51,289 nucleotides of DNA from Moraxella sp. (GCA_030528385.1 JAUMYZ010000015.1:1-51289), one strand, 5' to 3'. Numbered from the stretch's first letter, positions 1-8,706 are shown. Numbers and translations: made by a program. Notes: generated from the sequence alone by a model not told the origin.

Positions 1-355
1 CTTGGCAGTTGTTAAAAACAACGGTAAATACGGCTTTATTGATAAAACGGGTAAGGTAGTTATCCCTTTAAAGTATGATGACTTTGAGAAAAGTTTTTAC
101 GGTGGTCGCATCTTTGCCGAAGTCAAGCGTAACGGACGTACATATTATGTGAGCAGGCTTGGCGATGAATACACAGCGGTCGGTTCGGTATCAGAAGGTT
201 TGGTATGGGTGGGAAATAATAATAAATACGGCTATGTTGATACAACAGGCAAAGTGGTTATTGCTCTGCAGTATGATGATGCTTGGAGTTTTTCCGAAGG
301 CTTGGCAGTTGTTAAAAACAACGGTAAATACGGCTTTATTGATAAAACGGGTAAG
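1..355 (+). repeat. 55-bp identical direct repeat inside WG gene
   Basis: Bases 1-55 and 301-355 are identical and in the same reading frame, with a 300-bp period that corresponds to 100 codons. They encode one WG repeat unit. The left copy may extend beyond the window. Identity this long between protein repeats indicates a recent duplication or gene conversion within the gene. Confidence 0.9.
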
Positions 356-724
356 ATGGTAATTGCACCACAGTATGATCATTATTCGCATTTTAAAAAC
401 GGTCAAGCCAAAGTTGGACTAGATGATGGCAAAACACCTAGAGATTTTTATATTGATAAAACAGGTAAAATCCTAACTAAACGCTCATCACTGGCAGAGT
501 TTCGTAAAAAACTTGCCCAAGGTGATGATGTTCGTTATAAGACCAGTAATGATGGTGGCAAGGGCATGATTTTTGAAATCAAAGGCAATCTGGTGCAGGT
601 GCAGACCACCGAAAGCCAATGCACCCAAAGAGACTACAAGGGCAGCTGCCAAAACTATGTCAAAAATCCTGTGGCTAAATGGGTGAAACGTAGTGAGATT
701 TATCCGAGCACTCATTTTGATTGA
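2..724 (+). CDS. WG-repeat protein, 5' end cut by window edge
   Basis: This is the C-terminal part of a WG (KWG)-repeat protein; the open frame runs in from the left edge, so the true start is outside the window. About four repeats are visible, built on the pattern GKYGFIDKTGKVVI followed by a YDD/YDH motif, at residues 1-29, about 70-95, 97-125 and a weaker one to 160. The last 80 residues (after about 160) are non-repetitive, basic, contain two Cys and end in KWVKRSEIYP, which suggests a separate C-terminal domain. WG repeats are thought to form beta-rich scaffolds; no enzymatic role can be read. Two repeats are identical over 55 bp at DNA level. A terminator-like hairpin follows the stop. 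Identification of the repeat family is firm; the function is unknown. Confidence 0.85.
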   Translation: MAVVKNNGKYGFIDKTGKVVIPLKYDDFEKSFYGGRIFAEVKRNGRTYYVSRLGDEYTAVGSVSEGLVWVGNNNKYGYVDTTGKVVIALQYDDAWSFSEGLAVVKNNGKYGFIDKTGKMVIAPQYDHYSHFKNGQAKVGLDDGKTPRDFYIDKTGKILTKRSSLAEFRKKLAQGDDVRYKTSNDGGKGMIFEIKGNLVQVQTTESQCTQRDYKGSCQNYVKNPVAKWVKRSEIYPSTHFD

Positions 725-748
725 TGATTTATCTATATAAAGATAAAG

Positions 749-776
749 CGACAGACCATCATGGTTTGTCGTTTTT
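749..776 (+). terminator. Rho-independent terminator after WG gene
   Basis: An 11-bp stem CGACAGACCAT / ATGGTTTGTCG with one G-T type mismatch and a one-base loop core is followed by five T residues. It lies 25 bp after the stop of the WG-repeat gene and insulates it from the following ketoacyl synthase gene. Confidence 0.75.
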
Positions 777-909
777 GCGTATAGTTATCTGATAAATTTC
801 GTGGACAGTTGTATTTTTACAATTTGTTACTTAATTTTGTGGTACAATGCAGGGCAGTTTGGTTTATCTGTGTACAGATGGGCTTATTTTGAGATTGACA
901 GGAGTTTTT

Positions 910-2055
910 ATGAGCATTTGTATCACTGCCACAGGACTGCATATCCCCAAGGACAAAATCAGCAACGAAGAGTTGGTTACGGCGTTTAACGCTTATGTGG
1001 ACAATTATAACGCCCAAAACAAACAAGCCATTGAGCGTGGCGAAAAGGTGGCACTACAGCACTCTACGGTGGAATTTATCCAAAAAGCGTCAGGGATTAA
1101 ATCACGTCATGTCATTGATAAAAAAGGGATTTTAGACCCAGAAGTGATGGCACCGATTTTCCCAGCGCGCAAATTGGGTGAAGAGCTGTCAGTGATGGCA
1201 GAGATGGGGGCGGACGCACTCAATCAAGCGCTCGCCAATGCGGGGCTGACGGCAGATGATTTGGACGGCATTATCTGTGCTTGCTCAAATTTTCAGCGCA
1301 CTTACCCTGCCATTGCCATTGAGATTCAGCACGCCATCGGCATGACACATGGCTTTGCTTATGACATGAATGTGGCGTGCAGTGCGGCAACCTTTGGCAT
1401 TGCCCAAGCGGTGGGCAGTATCAAGGCAGGCTTGGGGCAAAAAATCGCCGTGGTCAATGTGGAAATCCCGTCGGCACATCTAAACTGGCGTAATCGCGAT
1501 AGCCACTTTATTTTTGGCGACATTGCCGCAGCGACCATCATTGAGAAGCTAGACACGCCCAAGGGTTATGAAGTGCTAGACAGCAAACTGTGGACGCAGT
1601 TTTCTACCAACATCAAAAACGAATATGGCTTTATGGATAGAAGTGAGTCCTTAGCGTCTGGCGTGCCCATGCACCACGACATCAAAGAGCCCGTTACTGA
1701 CAAGCTGTTTTTGCAAGAAGGGCGTAAAGTGTTTCGTGAAGTCTGCCCAAAGGTGTCGGAGATTATCAGCACCCATTTGGCAGAAAATCATATCGCGACC
1801 GATAAGGTTAAGCGTCTGTGGCTGCACCAAGCCAACATCAATATGATTGATTTGATATTGCGTACTGTGGTGGGTAAAGACGCGGACAAGTCCATCGCCC
1901 CCATTGCCATCAGCGAGTATGGCAACACCAGTTCAGCAAGCCCGATGATTGCCTTTCATGAGCACCAAGACGGCGTAGAAAGTGGCGATTTGGGGGTGAT
2001 TTGCTCGTTTGGGGCAGGGTACTCTATCGGTTCGGTGATTGTCAAAAAGGTCTAA
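910..2055 (+). CDS. Beta-ketoacyl-ACP synthase III family protein (FabH-like)
   Basis: This 381-residue thiolase-fold protein should condense an acyl-CoA starter with malonyl-ACP. The KAS III triad is visible: Cys157 in NVACSAATFG, His306 in LHQANINM and Asn339 in YGNTSSAS. It is longer than canonical FabH (about 317 residues) because of an N-terminal insertion around residues 30-90; this and motifs such as RDSHFIFGD resemble the long FabH-like group that includes Pseudomonas aeruginosa PA3286, which uses medium-chain acyl-CoA from beta-oxidation. I chose the ATG at 910 because AGGAG sits just upstream (900-904); an upstream in-frame ATG at 847 would add 21 residues without homology. A TACAAT hexamer at 843-848 could be a -10. 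Whether it is the only KAS III of the cell cannot be judged here. Confidence 0.88.
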   Translation: MSICITATGLHIPKDKISNEELVTAFNAYVDNYNAQNKQAIERGEKVALQHSTVEFIQKASGIKSRHVIDKKGILDPEVMAPIFPARKLGEELSVMAEMGADALNQALANAGLTADDLDGIICACSNFQRTYPAIAIEIQHAIGMTHGFAYDMNVACSAATFGIAQAVGSIKAGLGQKIAVVNVEIPSAHLNWRNRDSHFIFGDIAAATIIEKLDTPKGYEVLDSKLWTQFSTNIKNEYGFMDRSESLASGVPMHHDIKEPVTDKLFLQEGRKVFREVCPKVSEIISTHLAENHIATDKVKRLWLHQANINMIDLILRTVVGKDADKSIAPIAISEYGNTSSASPMIAFHEHQDGVESGDLGVICSFGAGYSIGSVIVKKV

Positions 2056-2065
2056 ATCGTGTCAT

Positions 2066-2103
2066 GGACAAACAAAGCGGGTGCTGGCGTGTTTTGTTTG
2101 TCC
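2066..2103. repeat. Perfect 11-bp inverted repeat between convergent genes
   Basis: GGACAAACAAA at 2066-2076 and its exact complement TTTGTTTGTCC at 2093-2103 flank a 16-nt GC-rich loop. The repeat lies between the convergent ketoacyl synthase and NadR-kinase genes. No T-tract follows on either strand, so it is not a standard intrinsic terminator, although it may still stop or stabilise both transcripts. Confidence 0.7.
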
Positions 2104-2127
2104 TGATGGGTTGGATTTCCCAACAAA

Positions 2128-2667
2128 TCATGGCGTCAATAACTGCTTGACAGCCAAGACGCGTTGTTGTCTGTCGCCACCAATGCGGTGATAAGCGATG
2201 TTGAATTGGTGTAATTTTTGTATAAAAAACGCTCGCATGTCCGCTCTGCCATTGGGCAAATCTCGCAGTCCATCATCAACCCAGCACACCCCTTGTTCAT
2301 CGGTCAATAGCACCAAATCATAATGCGCTTGTGTTACTGCTTGGACAAGTTTATCGGGACAACGCCCAAAATACCAATAAGCATAAACCATCAACTCAAA
2401 CAAAGCGGTGTCGCAAAACAAATAGCGGTTGGCGATTTTGCTTGTGTGCGTTTCTTGCTGAATTTGACCGATGGCAATCGGCAACAAATCGCCGTATTGA
2501 CAAACATAACCTTGGGGTTTGTTTTTTAGATAATGGCGCATATATTCGCCCACCCAAACGGTATTAAAGTACGCTGCCAAATCTTGACAAAGGGTGGTTT
2601 TGCCTGTGCATTCTGCACCAATAATTGCTATCTTTTTGATGGATGTGGGTGATTGGATAAGGTTCAT
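2128..2667 (-). CDS. NadR-type ribosylnicotinamide kinase / AAA ATPase
   Basis: The 179-residue protein matches the kinase half of NadR, which phosphorylates nicotinamide riboside to NMN in NAD salvage. A Walker A motif GAECTGKTT is at residues 17-25, followed by the NadR-like stretch LAAYF..VGEYMR and a GQ(I)QQE segment near 80; CDTALFELM near 95 fits the substrate and Walker B region. The NMN adenylyltransferase domain of full NadR is absent, so the protein is a stand-alone kinase. The ATG at 2667 is preceded by AAGAAG; the frame stays open upstream to 2760 but that part shows no homology. The gene lies downstream of pnuC on the same strand, 342 bp away, which agrees with a role in riboside salvage. 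Exact substrate is inferred. Confidence 0.8.
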   Translation of the reverse strand: MNLIQSPTSIKKIAIIGAECTGKTTLCQDLAAYFNTVWVGEYMRHYLKNKPQGYVCQYGDLLPIAIGQIQQETHTSKIANRYLFCDTALFELMVYAYWYFGRCPDKLVQAVTQAHYDLVLLTDEQGVCWVDDGLRDLPNGRADMRAFFIQKLHQFNIAYHRIGGDRQQRVLAVKQLLTP

Positions 2668-3009
2668 TTTCTTCTTGGTGGTGTAAAAATACGATGGTAC
2701 TGATAAAATAAAGCATTGCACCCATAAATGCTGCTTTTGCCCAACGGCTGAACAAGCCAAACTGCTTGCTCAAACTGTGGTTACCGATTTGTTTATGGCA
2801 CAACTTTAAGTCGGTTGTATTGGAGCCAATGCCAGATTGACTTGACTTAAAAACAATCCAAATGTGCTTTTTTAAACGATGTTTCTTGTGCTCCCACCCA
2901 ACAAGCCCTTAAATATATCACCCATAAACTTGCCTTTGCAGAGAAAGTAAGTCTGTGTGGTCAGTTTGCATAAGCCAATCTCATTAATTGGGAATTTTGA
3001 ATGCTGGGG
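2668..3009. other. 342-bp gap without an intact gene
   Basis: Between pnuC and the NadR-type kinase gene, several short open frames exist on both strands, for example a minus-strand frame beginning MGDIFKGLLGG near 2920 and a frame over 2690-2803 that predicts one membrane-like segment. None has an SD sequence plus a complete recognisable product. The stretch may hold remnants of a lost gene, but I cannot assign one. No terminator or clear promoter was found. Confidence 0.4.
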
Positions 3010-3696
3010 TCAAAAATAATAATATCCTTGTTCTTGATAGAGTTTTTGCCAATACAGATAAGCGCTGATGGCAATCAGGGTAAATAATGCGTATTGAATG
3101 GACGTAAATATCATGCCCTTATAAAAGTACAAGGGAATGGAAATAAAGTCGGCAACAATCCACACCAGCCAATGCTCAATTTTGCGTCTTGCCATCAGCC
3201 ACATCGCCACCAAAAAAAGCCCTGTGCTGAACATGTCCACATAATCGGTCATGGCAAAATGCCCAAATCCCAAACTGATGTTGTCAAAAGAAAACTGATT
3301 GTTAATCCATGGTTTAATATAATAAACCATGCCCACAAAGATAAAGGTCAGCACAATGATGATGCCAGAAAACAGCCATTCTTGTTTGTTGGTGGTTTCT
3401 ATGGTAGCGATGTGTTTGTTTTGGTTGTTTGACCAATTTATCCAGCCGTACACACTCATGAGAGTATAATAGGCGTTGATGAGCATGTCGCCAAACAATT
3501 GCCATTGCCACAACAGATACACATAAAGCCCTGTGCTTAACAAACCAATAGGATAAGCCAAAATATTGCCGCGCCTAACCAACAAAACACTGATAAGTCC
3601 AAAAATGGCAGCAACAAATTCTAACATCATCAATAATGGCGGATAGTCTTGATATTGGGCGAAAACCCAAGCAAAAAGCTCAGTCAGTATGTTCAT
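3010..3696 (-). CDS. pnuC: PnuC-family nicotinamide riboside transporter
   Basis: A 228-residue inner-membrane protein with about seven hydrophobic segments. It carries the family pattern: an N-terminal W/E-containing helix, LAYPIGLLSTGLYVYLLW, and the conserved YYTLMSVYGWINWS segment near residue 90, while the last helices contain DFISIPLYFYKG. PnuC proteins move nicotinamide riboside by facilitated diffusion; relatives carry thiamine or other vitamins. The adjacent NadR-type kinase supports riboside as substrate. The start ATG at 3694-3696 overlaps the bioD stop in an ATGA, so translation is coupled to bioD, and no SD of its own is seen. Finding it inside a biotin operon is unusual, and a vitamin-precursor transporter of other specificity is possible. 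Confidence 0.9.
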   Translation of the reverse strand: MNILTELFAWVFAQYQDYPPLLMMLEFVAAIFGLISVLLVRRGNILAYPIGLLSTGLYVYLLWQWQLFGDMLINAYYTLMSVYGWINWSNNQNKHIATIETTNKQEWLFSGIIIVLTFIFVGMVYYIKPWINNQFSFDNISLGFGHFAMTDYVDMFSTGLFLVAMWLMARRKIEHWLVWIVADFISIPLYFYKGMIFTSIQYALFTLIAISAYLYWQKLYQEQGYYYF

Positions 3697-4340
3697 AAAT
3701 GTTGGGGGTATATGGGCATGTCCAGCCACAAAGCGTTACAAAAATGCTTGGACAAATGCGCTTTTAGATATTGTTGGGTGCTGCCACTGATTTGTGGGTC
3801 GTCAAAATAAGGGTTATAAACCAAAGCATAAACTGACAAACCGCGGTTGTTGATGGCTTCTAAAGTCAGCAACGTGTGATTGATACTGCCTAATCTGCCA
3901 CAAGTAACCACAATCACTGGATAACCCAAAGTGGCAACATAATCCAGCGTTAATAAATCATTGGTCAATGGTACAAATACACCGCCAGCACCTTCTAATA
4001 AAATGGTATCATATTGCTGGGTTAAAAGATGAGTGCAATGGGTAATGTGATTTGTATCAATGATGACATTATCAATTTGACTGGCTAAATGTGGTGAAGC
4101 TGGCGTAGATAATACATAAGGACAAGTTATGCCATGCTTATCTGATTGGGTCAGTGGCGTATTGGTTAGCTGTCGGTGCTTTTTAATATCTTCGCTAATG
4201 CCTGTATTACCTGTTTGGATAAGTTTTTGGGTGATGACGCTTTGTGTGGGGAAGCGCTCTTTAAAGTGGTTGACTAAAAAGGCGGTGGCGTAAGTTTTGC
4301 CAATGTTGGTGTCAATGCCTGTAACAAAATATGTGGTCAT
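3693..4340 (-). CDS. bioD: Dethiobiotin synthase
   Basis: BioD closes the ureido ring of dethiobiotin from 7,8-diaminononanoate, CO2 and ATP in the cytoplasm. The 215-residue sequence starts TTYFVTGIDTNIGKTYAT, which contains the modified P-loop GIDTNIGKT at residues 8-16. Further family features are QKLIQTG with the catalytic Lys, LLEGAGGVFVPL near 115 and PVIVVTCGRLGSINHTLLT. The ATG at 4338-4340 overlaps the bioA stop in an ATGA, and the gene stop overlaps the pnuC start in the same way. Length is normal (E. coli 225). The longer frame up to 4514 lies inside bioA and is rejected. Confidence 0.94.
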   Translation of the reverse strand: MTTYFVTGIDTNIGKTYATAFLVNHFKERFPTQSVITQKLIQTGNTGISEDIKKHRQLTNTPLTQSDKHGITCPYVLSTPASPHLASQIDNVIIDTNHITHCTHLLTQQYDTILLEGAGGVFVPLTNDLLTLDYVATLGYPVIVVTCGRLGSINHTLLTLEAINNRGLSVYALVYNPYFDDPQISGSTQQYLKAHLSKHFCNALWLDMPIYPQHL

Positions 4341-5662
4341 GGTTTGGTGCGCTGATAAAAAGTGTGTTGATAAAAATAATCGTGAAGCAAACGAATGAGT
4401 TGCTGACACAGATATGCCAATTTGTCGTCGCTGATGACATAAGGGGGCATGATGTACACCAATGTGCCAAAAGGGCGCACCCAAATGCCATAATCGCTGA
4501 CCATTGATTGCCATAGGGGCATATCAACAGGCTCACTCAACTCAATCACCCCAATCGCCCCAAGACAACGCACATCGGCAACTTTGGGCAACTGACAGGC
4601 GGGTATCAGATGGTGTTCAAGTTTTTGTTGCATGGCTTTGGCGATAGCGGATGTGTCGTTTTGGATACACAGCTGCACCGAAGCTAAGCTAACCGCACAC
4701 GCCAAAGGATTGCCCATAAAAGTGGGGCCGTGCATTAGGGCGGGATTGTCGCTGTGATAAATGACTTGGGCAACGCTGGCTGTGGTCAGCATGGCGCCAA
4801 AACTCATATAGCCGCCTGTGAGAGCCTTGCCAATGGTTAAGATGTCGGGCGTGATGTTTGCCCATGCGCAAGCAAACATCTTGCCAGTGCGCCCAAAGCC
4901 TGTGGCGATTTCATCGGCAATGAACAAAACGTCATGGCGCTGACACAACCGATAAAGATACGCCAAAATCTGCGGCGAATAAAAGCGCATACCCCCTGCG
5001 CCTTGAACGATGGGCTCAATGATAAAGCCTGCAAGATGTTGATGGTGTGCGTCAAAAAACTTGTCCATGAGTTGTTGATAATCGGCCGTCAAAGGCGCAG
5101 CAAACCCCATCGGTGGTGGTGGCAAAAAATACTGTACAGGCAGCTGCTGACCGTACAGGCTGTGCATGCCAGTGATGGGGTCGCAAACACTCATGGCGTG
5201 CCATGTGTCGCCATGATAGCCGCAGCGCGTGCTGGCAAAATGGCGTTTGTGGGGCGCAGCTTTGGCGAGCTGATATTGCAGGGCGGTTTTTAGGGCGACT
5301 TCCACCGCCACACTGCCGCTGTCGGCATAAAAAATCTTGTCCAAACCTTGGGGGACGATTTGCAGCAGCGTTTGCCCCAACTCAATGGCGGCTTGGTGCG
5401 TCAGCCCACCAAACATCACATGGCTCATGGACTGTAGTTGTGTGTTGATGGCGTGGTTTAGGGCAGGGTGGTTGTAGCCATGAATGCTTGCCCACCACGA
5501 TGACATGCCATCAATGAGCCACTTGCCGTCATGGGTGCGCAAATAAACATCGTGGGCTTTGTCAATCATGATGTTGGGATAGCTGGGCGGCAAACTGGCA
5601 TAAGGATGCCACAAGTGTTGATGGTCAAAAGATTGTGGTGTGTGCATAGATGTTTGGTTCAT
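4337..5662 (-). CDS. bioA: Adenosylmethionine-8-amino-7-oxononanoate transaminase
   Basis: This PLP-dependent class III aminotransferase makes 7,8-diaminononanoate with S-adenosylmethionine as amino donor. The 441-residue protein has the BioA N-terminus HLWHPYASL, the substrate-site motif GMSSWWASIHGYNHP near 52-66, the PLP-binding FIADEIATGFGRTGKMFAC and the Schiff-base Lys in LTIGKALTGGYMSFG. It is the first gene of bioA-bioD-pnuC. Alternative starts at 5662 and 5647 are both without a clear SD; the first gives the usual length. No bioB, bioF or bioC is in the window. A 7-7-7 inverted repeat lies 115 bp upstream in the promoter region. Confidence 0.94.
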   Translation of the reverse strand: MNQTSMHTPQSFDHQHLWHPYASLPPSYPNIMIDKAHDVYLRTHDGKWLIDGMSSWWASIHGYNHPALNHAINTQLQSMSHVMFGGLTHQAAIELGQTLLQIVPQGLDKIFYADSGSVAVEVALKTALQYQLAKAAPHKRHFASTRCGYHGDTWHAMSVCDPITGMHSLYGQQLPVQYFLPPPPMGFAAPLTADYQQLMDKFFDAHHQHLAGFIIEPIVQGAGGMRFYSPQILAYLYRLCQRHDVLFIADEIATGFGRTGKMFACAWANITPDILTIGKALTGGYMSFGAMLTTASVAQVIYHSDNPALMHGPTFMGNPLACAVSLASVQLCIQNDTSAIAKAMQQKLEHHLIPACQLPKVADVRCLGAIGVIELSEPVDMPLWQSMVSDYGIWVRPFGTLVYIMPPYVISDDKLAYLCQQLIRLLHDYFYQHTFYQRTKP

Positions 5663-5777
5663 GGGGCGCTTGATGGTTGCTCATAAGCAGATTGTCGGTG
5701 AAAACGTCTAAAAAAGCAAGTTTTTCGTTGAGCTGCTGAGCGATTGGCAATTTATTGGTTTTTCTGATGATAATTAG

Positions 5778-5798
5778 AAAATACATGATAAGTATTTT
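5778..5798. promoter_or_regulatory. 7-bp inverted repeat, possible operator upstream of bioA
   Basis: AAAATAC (5778-5784) and GTATTTT (5792-5798) are exact complements separated by seven bases, in the 299-bp region between the divergent bioA and aceE starts. The spacing suits a dimeric repressor. It does not match the classical BirA operator as I know it, though TTGTAAA overlaps its right end. Function is inferred from position only. Confidence 0.35.
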
Positions 5799-5861
5799 GT
5801 AAAAAAATGCTTTATTGCTGGACATTTTTTAAAAAGAATAACATTTTTGTCCAAACTCTTT

Positions 5862-5867
5862 TATAAT
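5862..5867 (+). promoter_or_regulatory. Candidate -10 element for aceEF
   Basis: A perfect TATAAT hexamer lies 94 bp upstream of the aceE ATG. The matching -35 is weak: TAACAT at 5839-5844 gives a 17-bp spacer. No PdhR-like operator could be recognised with confidence. Confidence 0.45.
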
Positions 5868-5961
5868 AACAAGGATTTGCCATGTGTACAAGTTATGACA
5901 GTTGATATTGCACACATTGTTTGTCAAGATTTCTTGACCCAACCTTGAATAGGACAATCTT

Positions 5962-8706
5962 ATGACCATCTATTATAAAGATACCGACCATGTTGAGACC
6001 CAAGAGTGGTTGGACGCGTTTGAATCGGTGATTAAAAATGCCAACAAAGAGCGCGCCCAATTTTTATTAAAAGCGTTGTACAACATGGCGGTACAAGAAG
6101 GCTTGCCCTTTAACCGTTTGGACACCGCTTACATCAACACCATCCCTGTTGAAGATGAGCCGATTTATCCAGGTGATTTGCACATGGAGCGTAAGATTCG
6201 TGCGCTGGTGCGTTACAACGCCTTGGCGATGGTCATGAAAGCCAATCAAAACGACGATGAGTTGGGCGGGCACTTGGCAACCTTTGCGTCATCAGCAACT
6301 TTGTATGAGACAGGGTTTAACCATTTTTGGCGTGCTGCCGACGAGAACTTTGGTGGCGATTTGATTTATTATCAAGGTCATGGTGCCCCTGGCATGTATG
6401 CGCGTTCTTTTTTGGAAGGGCGCTTGTCCGAAGAGCAACTTGGCAACTTTCGTCGCGAAGTGGGCGGCAAAGGCTTGTCCAGCTATCCACACCCGTATTT
6501 GATGCCCGATTATTGGCAGTTTCCTACCGTGTCTATGGGTCTTGGGCCGTTGATGAGCATTTATCAGGCACATATCCAAAAGTATTTGACCAATCGTGGT
6601 TTGCTCAAAGACGAAAACCGTAAAGTCTGGGCGTTTTTGGGCGATGGTGAAACGGACGAGCCAGAGAGTTTGGGTGCCATTTCTATGGCGGGTCGTGAGA
6701 AACTGGACAATCTTATTTGGGTGATTAACTGTAATTTGCAGCGCCTTGATGGTCCTGTGCGCGGCAACGGCAAGATTATCCAAGAACTAGAATCGGTGTT
6801 TCGCGGCGCAGGCTGGCGCGTGATTAAGGTCATTTGGGGCGATAAATGGGACAGTTTGCTTGCCAAAGATGACACAGGCGTGCTCAAACACCGCATGGAA
6901 GAAGTGGTGGACGGTGAATATCAGCTCTACGAAGCGCGTGATGGGGCGTTTACCCGCAGAGAGTTTTTTTGCAAATACCCTGAACTTGAAAAGATGGTCA
7001 AGCACTTGTCCGATGATGAGATTCAGCGCCTAAATCGCGGTGGTCATGACCCCAAAAAAGTGTATGCCGCTTACTGTGAAGCCATGAAAACCAAAGACCA
7101 ACCAACGGTGATTTTGGTAAAAACCATCAAAGGTTATGGGTTGTCTAGCCAAATCCAAGCCGTCAATAAAGCCCACCAAATCAAAAAGCTGGACGAAAGT
7201 GGACTAAAATATTTCCGCGACCGTTTTGATTTGCCATTTACAGACGAACAGCTAAAAGAGTTGCCCTTTTATCGCCCCAGTGAAGACAGCGCCGAGTACA
7301 AATATTTGATGGGTCGCCGCCAAGCATTGGGCGGGCATCTGCCTGCGCGTCGCAGTGGGCACATTGCTTTACAAATTCCAGAATTGTCTGTCTTTGATGC
7401 GGTGTTGCAAGGTTCTAAAGGCAAAGAGCAATCCACCACGATGGTTTTTGTACGTCTGTTGTCATCACTGTTAAAGGATAAAGCGCTCAATAAATATGTG
7501 GTGCCGATTGTTCCTGACGAAGCGCGCACCTTTGGCTTAGAAGGCATGTTCCGTCAGCTTGGCATTTATTCGTCGGTTGGACAAAATTACGTTGCTGAAG
7601 ACGCCGAAGCCTTGATGGGCTATAAAGAAGCCAAAAATGGACACATGCTTGAAGAAGGTATCAACGAAGCGGGGGCGATGAGTGCGTGGATTGCTTTGGC
7701 GACCAGTTATTCGGTCAATGCCTTGCCGATGATTCCGATGTACATTTATTATTCTATGTTTGGTTTTCAGCGCATTGGCGATTTGGCGTGGGCGGCAGGC
7801 GACTGTCAAGCGCAAGGCTTCTTGTTTGGGGCAACGGCGGGTCGCACCACGCTCAACGGCGAAGGCTTGCAGCACCAAGATGGACACAGCCATATCTTAT
7901 TTGGTACCGTGCCCAACTGCGTAACTTATGACCCGTGTTTTGGTTATGAACTGGCGGTGATTATGCACGACGGTTTGCGCCGTATGTATGGCGAAGGTGA
8001 GCGCGTTTATTATTACATCACTTTGATGAACGAAAATTATGACCAGCCTGCCATGCCACAAGGCGCAGAAGAAGGCATTAAGCGTGGCATGTATTTGCTA
8101 GAAGACAATGGCTCAGTCCAAGTACAGCTTTTGGGCTCTGGGGTGATTTTGCGTGAAGTACAAAAAGCAGCGCAAATTTTAGCCAAAGAGTTTGGTATTG
8201 CCGCCAATGTGTGGAGTGTTACCAGCTTTAATGAGCTGACCCGCGATGGCATGGCGTGCGACGATTATAACCGCTTGCACCCAACCGCCCAACAAAAAAC
8301 GCCTTGGGTTACCAGCCAGCTTGCGCCACATCAGGGTATTGTGGTGGCAGCGACCGACTATATGCGCAATTACGCCGAGCAAATTCGCGGTTGGTTGCCT
8401 GACAATCGCTCTTATACGACCTTGGGCACCGATGGTTTTGGGCGTTCTGATTCACGCCAGCAGCTGCGCAGTTTCTTTAATGTCAATGCCGAACACATCG
8501 TGGTGGCAACCCTAAAAGAGCTGGCAGACGATGGACAATTAAGTGCGCAAGTGGTACAAGACGCCATTGAGCGCTTTGCCATTGACGCTGACCAAGCCCC
8601 AGCATGGCAGCCGCAGCCGCATTATGATCATTTCCCAGACGCGCCCCCTGTGTCGGTCAATGCCAATCCGCTGCCTGTGCCCGAACTTGTTGACGAAGAC
8701 AAATAA
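5962..8706 (+). CDS. aceE: Pyruvate dehydrogenase E1 component (homodimeric)
   Basis: E1 decarboxylates pyruvate with thiamine diphosphate and transfers the acetyl group to the lipoyl arm of AceF. The 914-residue length fits the single-chain E1 of proteobacteria (E. coli 887). The ThDP motif begins at GDGETDEPES and ends NCNLQRLDGPVRGN (about residues 228-268). Other family signatures are YYQGHGAPGMYARSFLEGRL near 134-153 and ATAGRTTLNGEGLQHQDGHS near 640. The start ATG has AGGA at 5951-5954, seven bases away. aceF follows after 18 bp, so the two form an operon; no lpd gene follows, so E3 must be encoded elsewhere. Confidence 0.97.
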   Translation: MTIYYKDTDHVETQEWLDAFESVIKNANKERAQFLLKALYNMAVQEGLPFNRLDTAYINTIPVEDEPIYPGDLHMERKIRALVRYNALAMVMKANQNDDELGGHLATFASSATLYETGFNHFWRAADENFGGDLIYYQGHGAPGMYARSFLEGRLSEEQLGNFRREVGGKGLSSYPHPYLMPDYWQFPTVSMGLGPLMSIYQAHIQKYLTNRGLLKDENRKVWAFLGDGETDEPESLGAISMAGREKLDNLIWVINCNLQRLDGPVRGNGKIIQELESVFRGAGWRVIKVIWGDKWDSLLAKDDTGVLKHRMEEVVDGEYQLYEARDGAFTRREFFCKYPELEKMVKHLSDDEIQRLNRGGHDPKKVYAAYCEAMKTKDQPTVILVKTIKGYGLSSQIQAVNKAHQIKKLDESGLKYFRDRFDLPFTDEQLKELPFYRPSEDSAEYKYLMGRRQALGGHLPARRSGHIALQIPELSVFDAVLQGSKGKEQSTTMVFVRLLSSLLKDKALNKYVVPIVPDEARTFGLEGMFRQLGIYSSVGQNYVAEDAEALMGYKEAKNGHMLEEGINEAGAMSAWIALATSYSVNALPMIPMYIYYSMFGFQRIGDLAWAAGDCQAQGFLFGATAGRTTLNGEGLQHQDGHSHILFGTVPNCVTYDPCFGYELAVIMHDGLRRMYGEGERVYYYITLMNENYDQPAMPQGAEEGIKRGMYLLEDNGSVQVQLLGSGVILREVQKAAQILAKEFGIAANVWSVTSFNELTRDGMACDDYNRLHPTAQQKTPWVTSQLAPHQGIVVAATDYMRNYAEQIRGWLPDNRSYTTLGTDGFGRSDSRQQLRSFFNVNAEHIVVATLKELADDGQLSAQVVQDAIERFAIDADQAPAWQPQPHYDHFPDAPPVSVNANPLPVPELVDEDK

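Noticed and set aside
847-909. Upstream ATG adding 21 residues to the FabH-like protein
   Set aside because: AGGAG directly precedes the ATG at 910 and the added residues match no KAS III N-terminus.
2564-2803. A minus-strand frame with one hydrophobic segment upstream of the NadR-type kinase
   Set aside because: It overlaps the kinase gene in another frame; the membrane-like segment is not enough to call a gene, though decay of an older gene in the gap remains possible.
5625-5825. A 66-codon minus-strand frame upstream of bioA
   Set aside because: It overlaps the bioA start and the promoter region, with no SD and no recognisable product.
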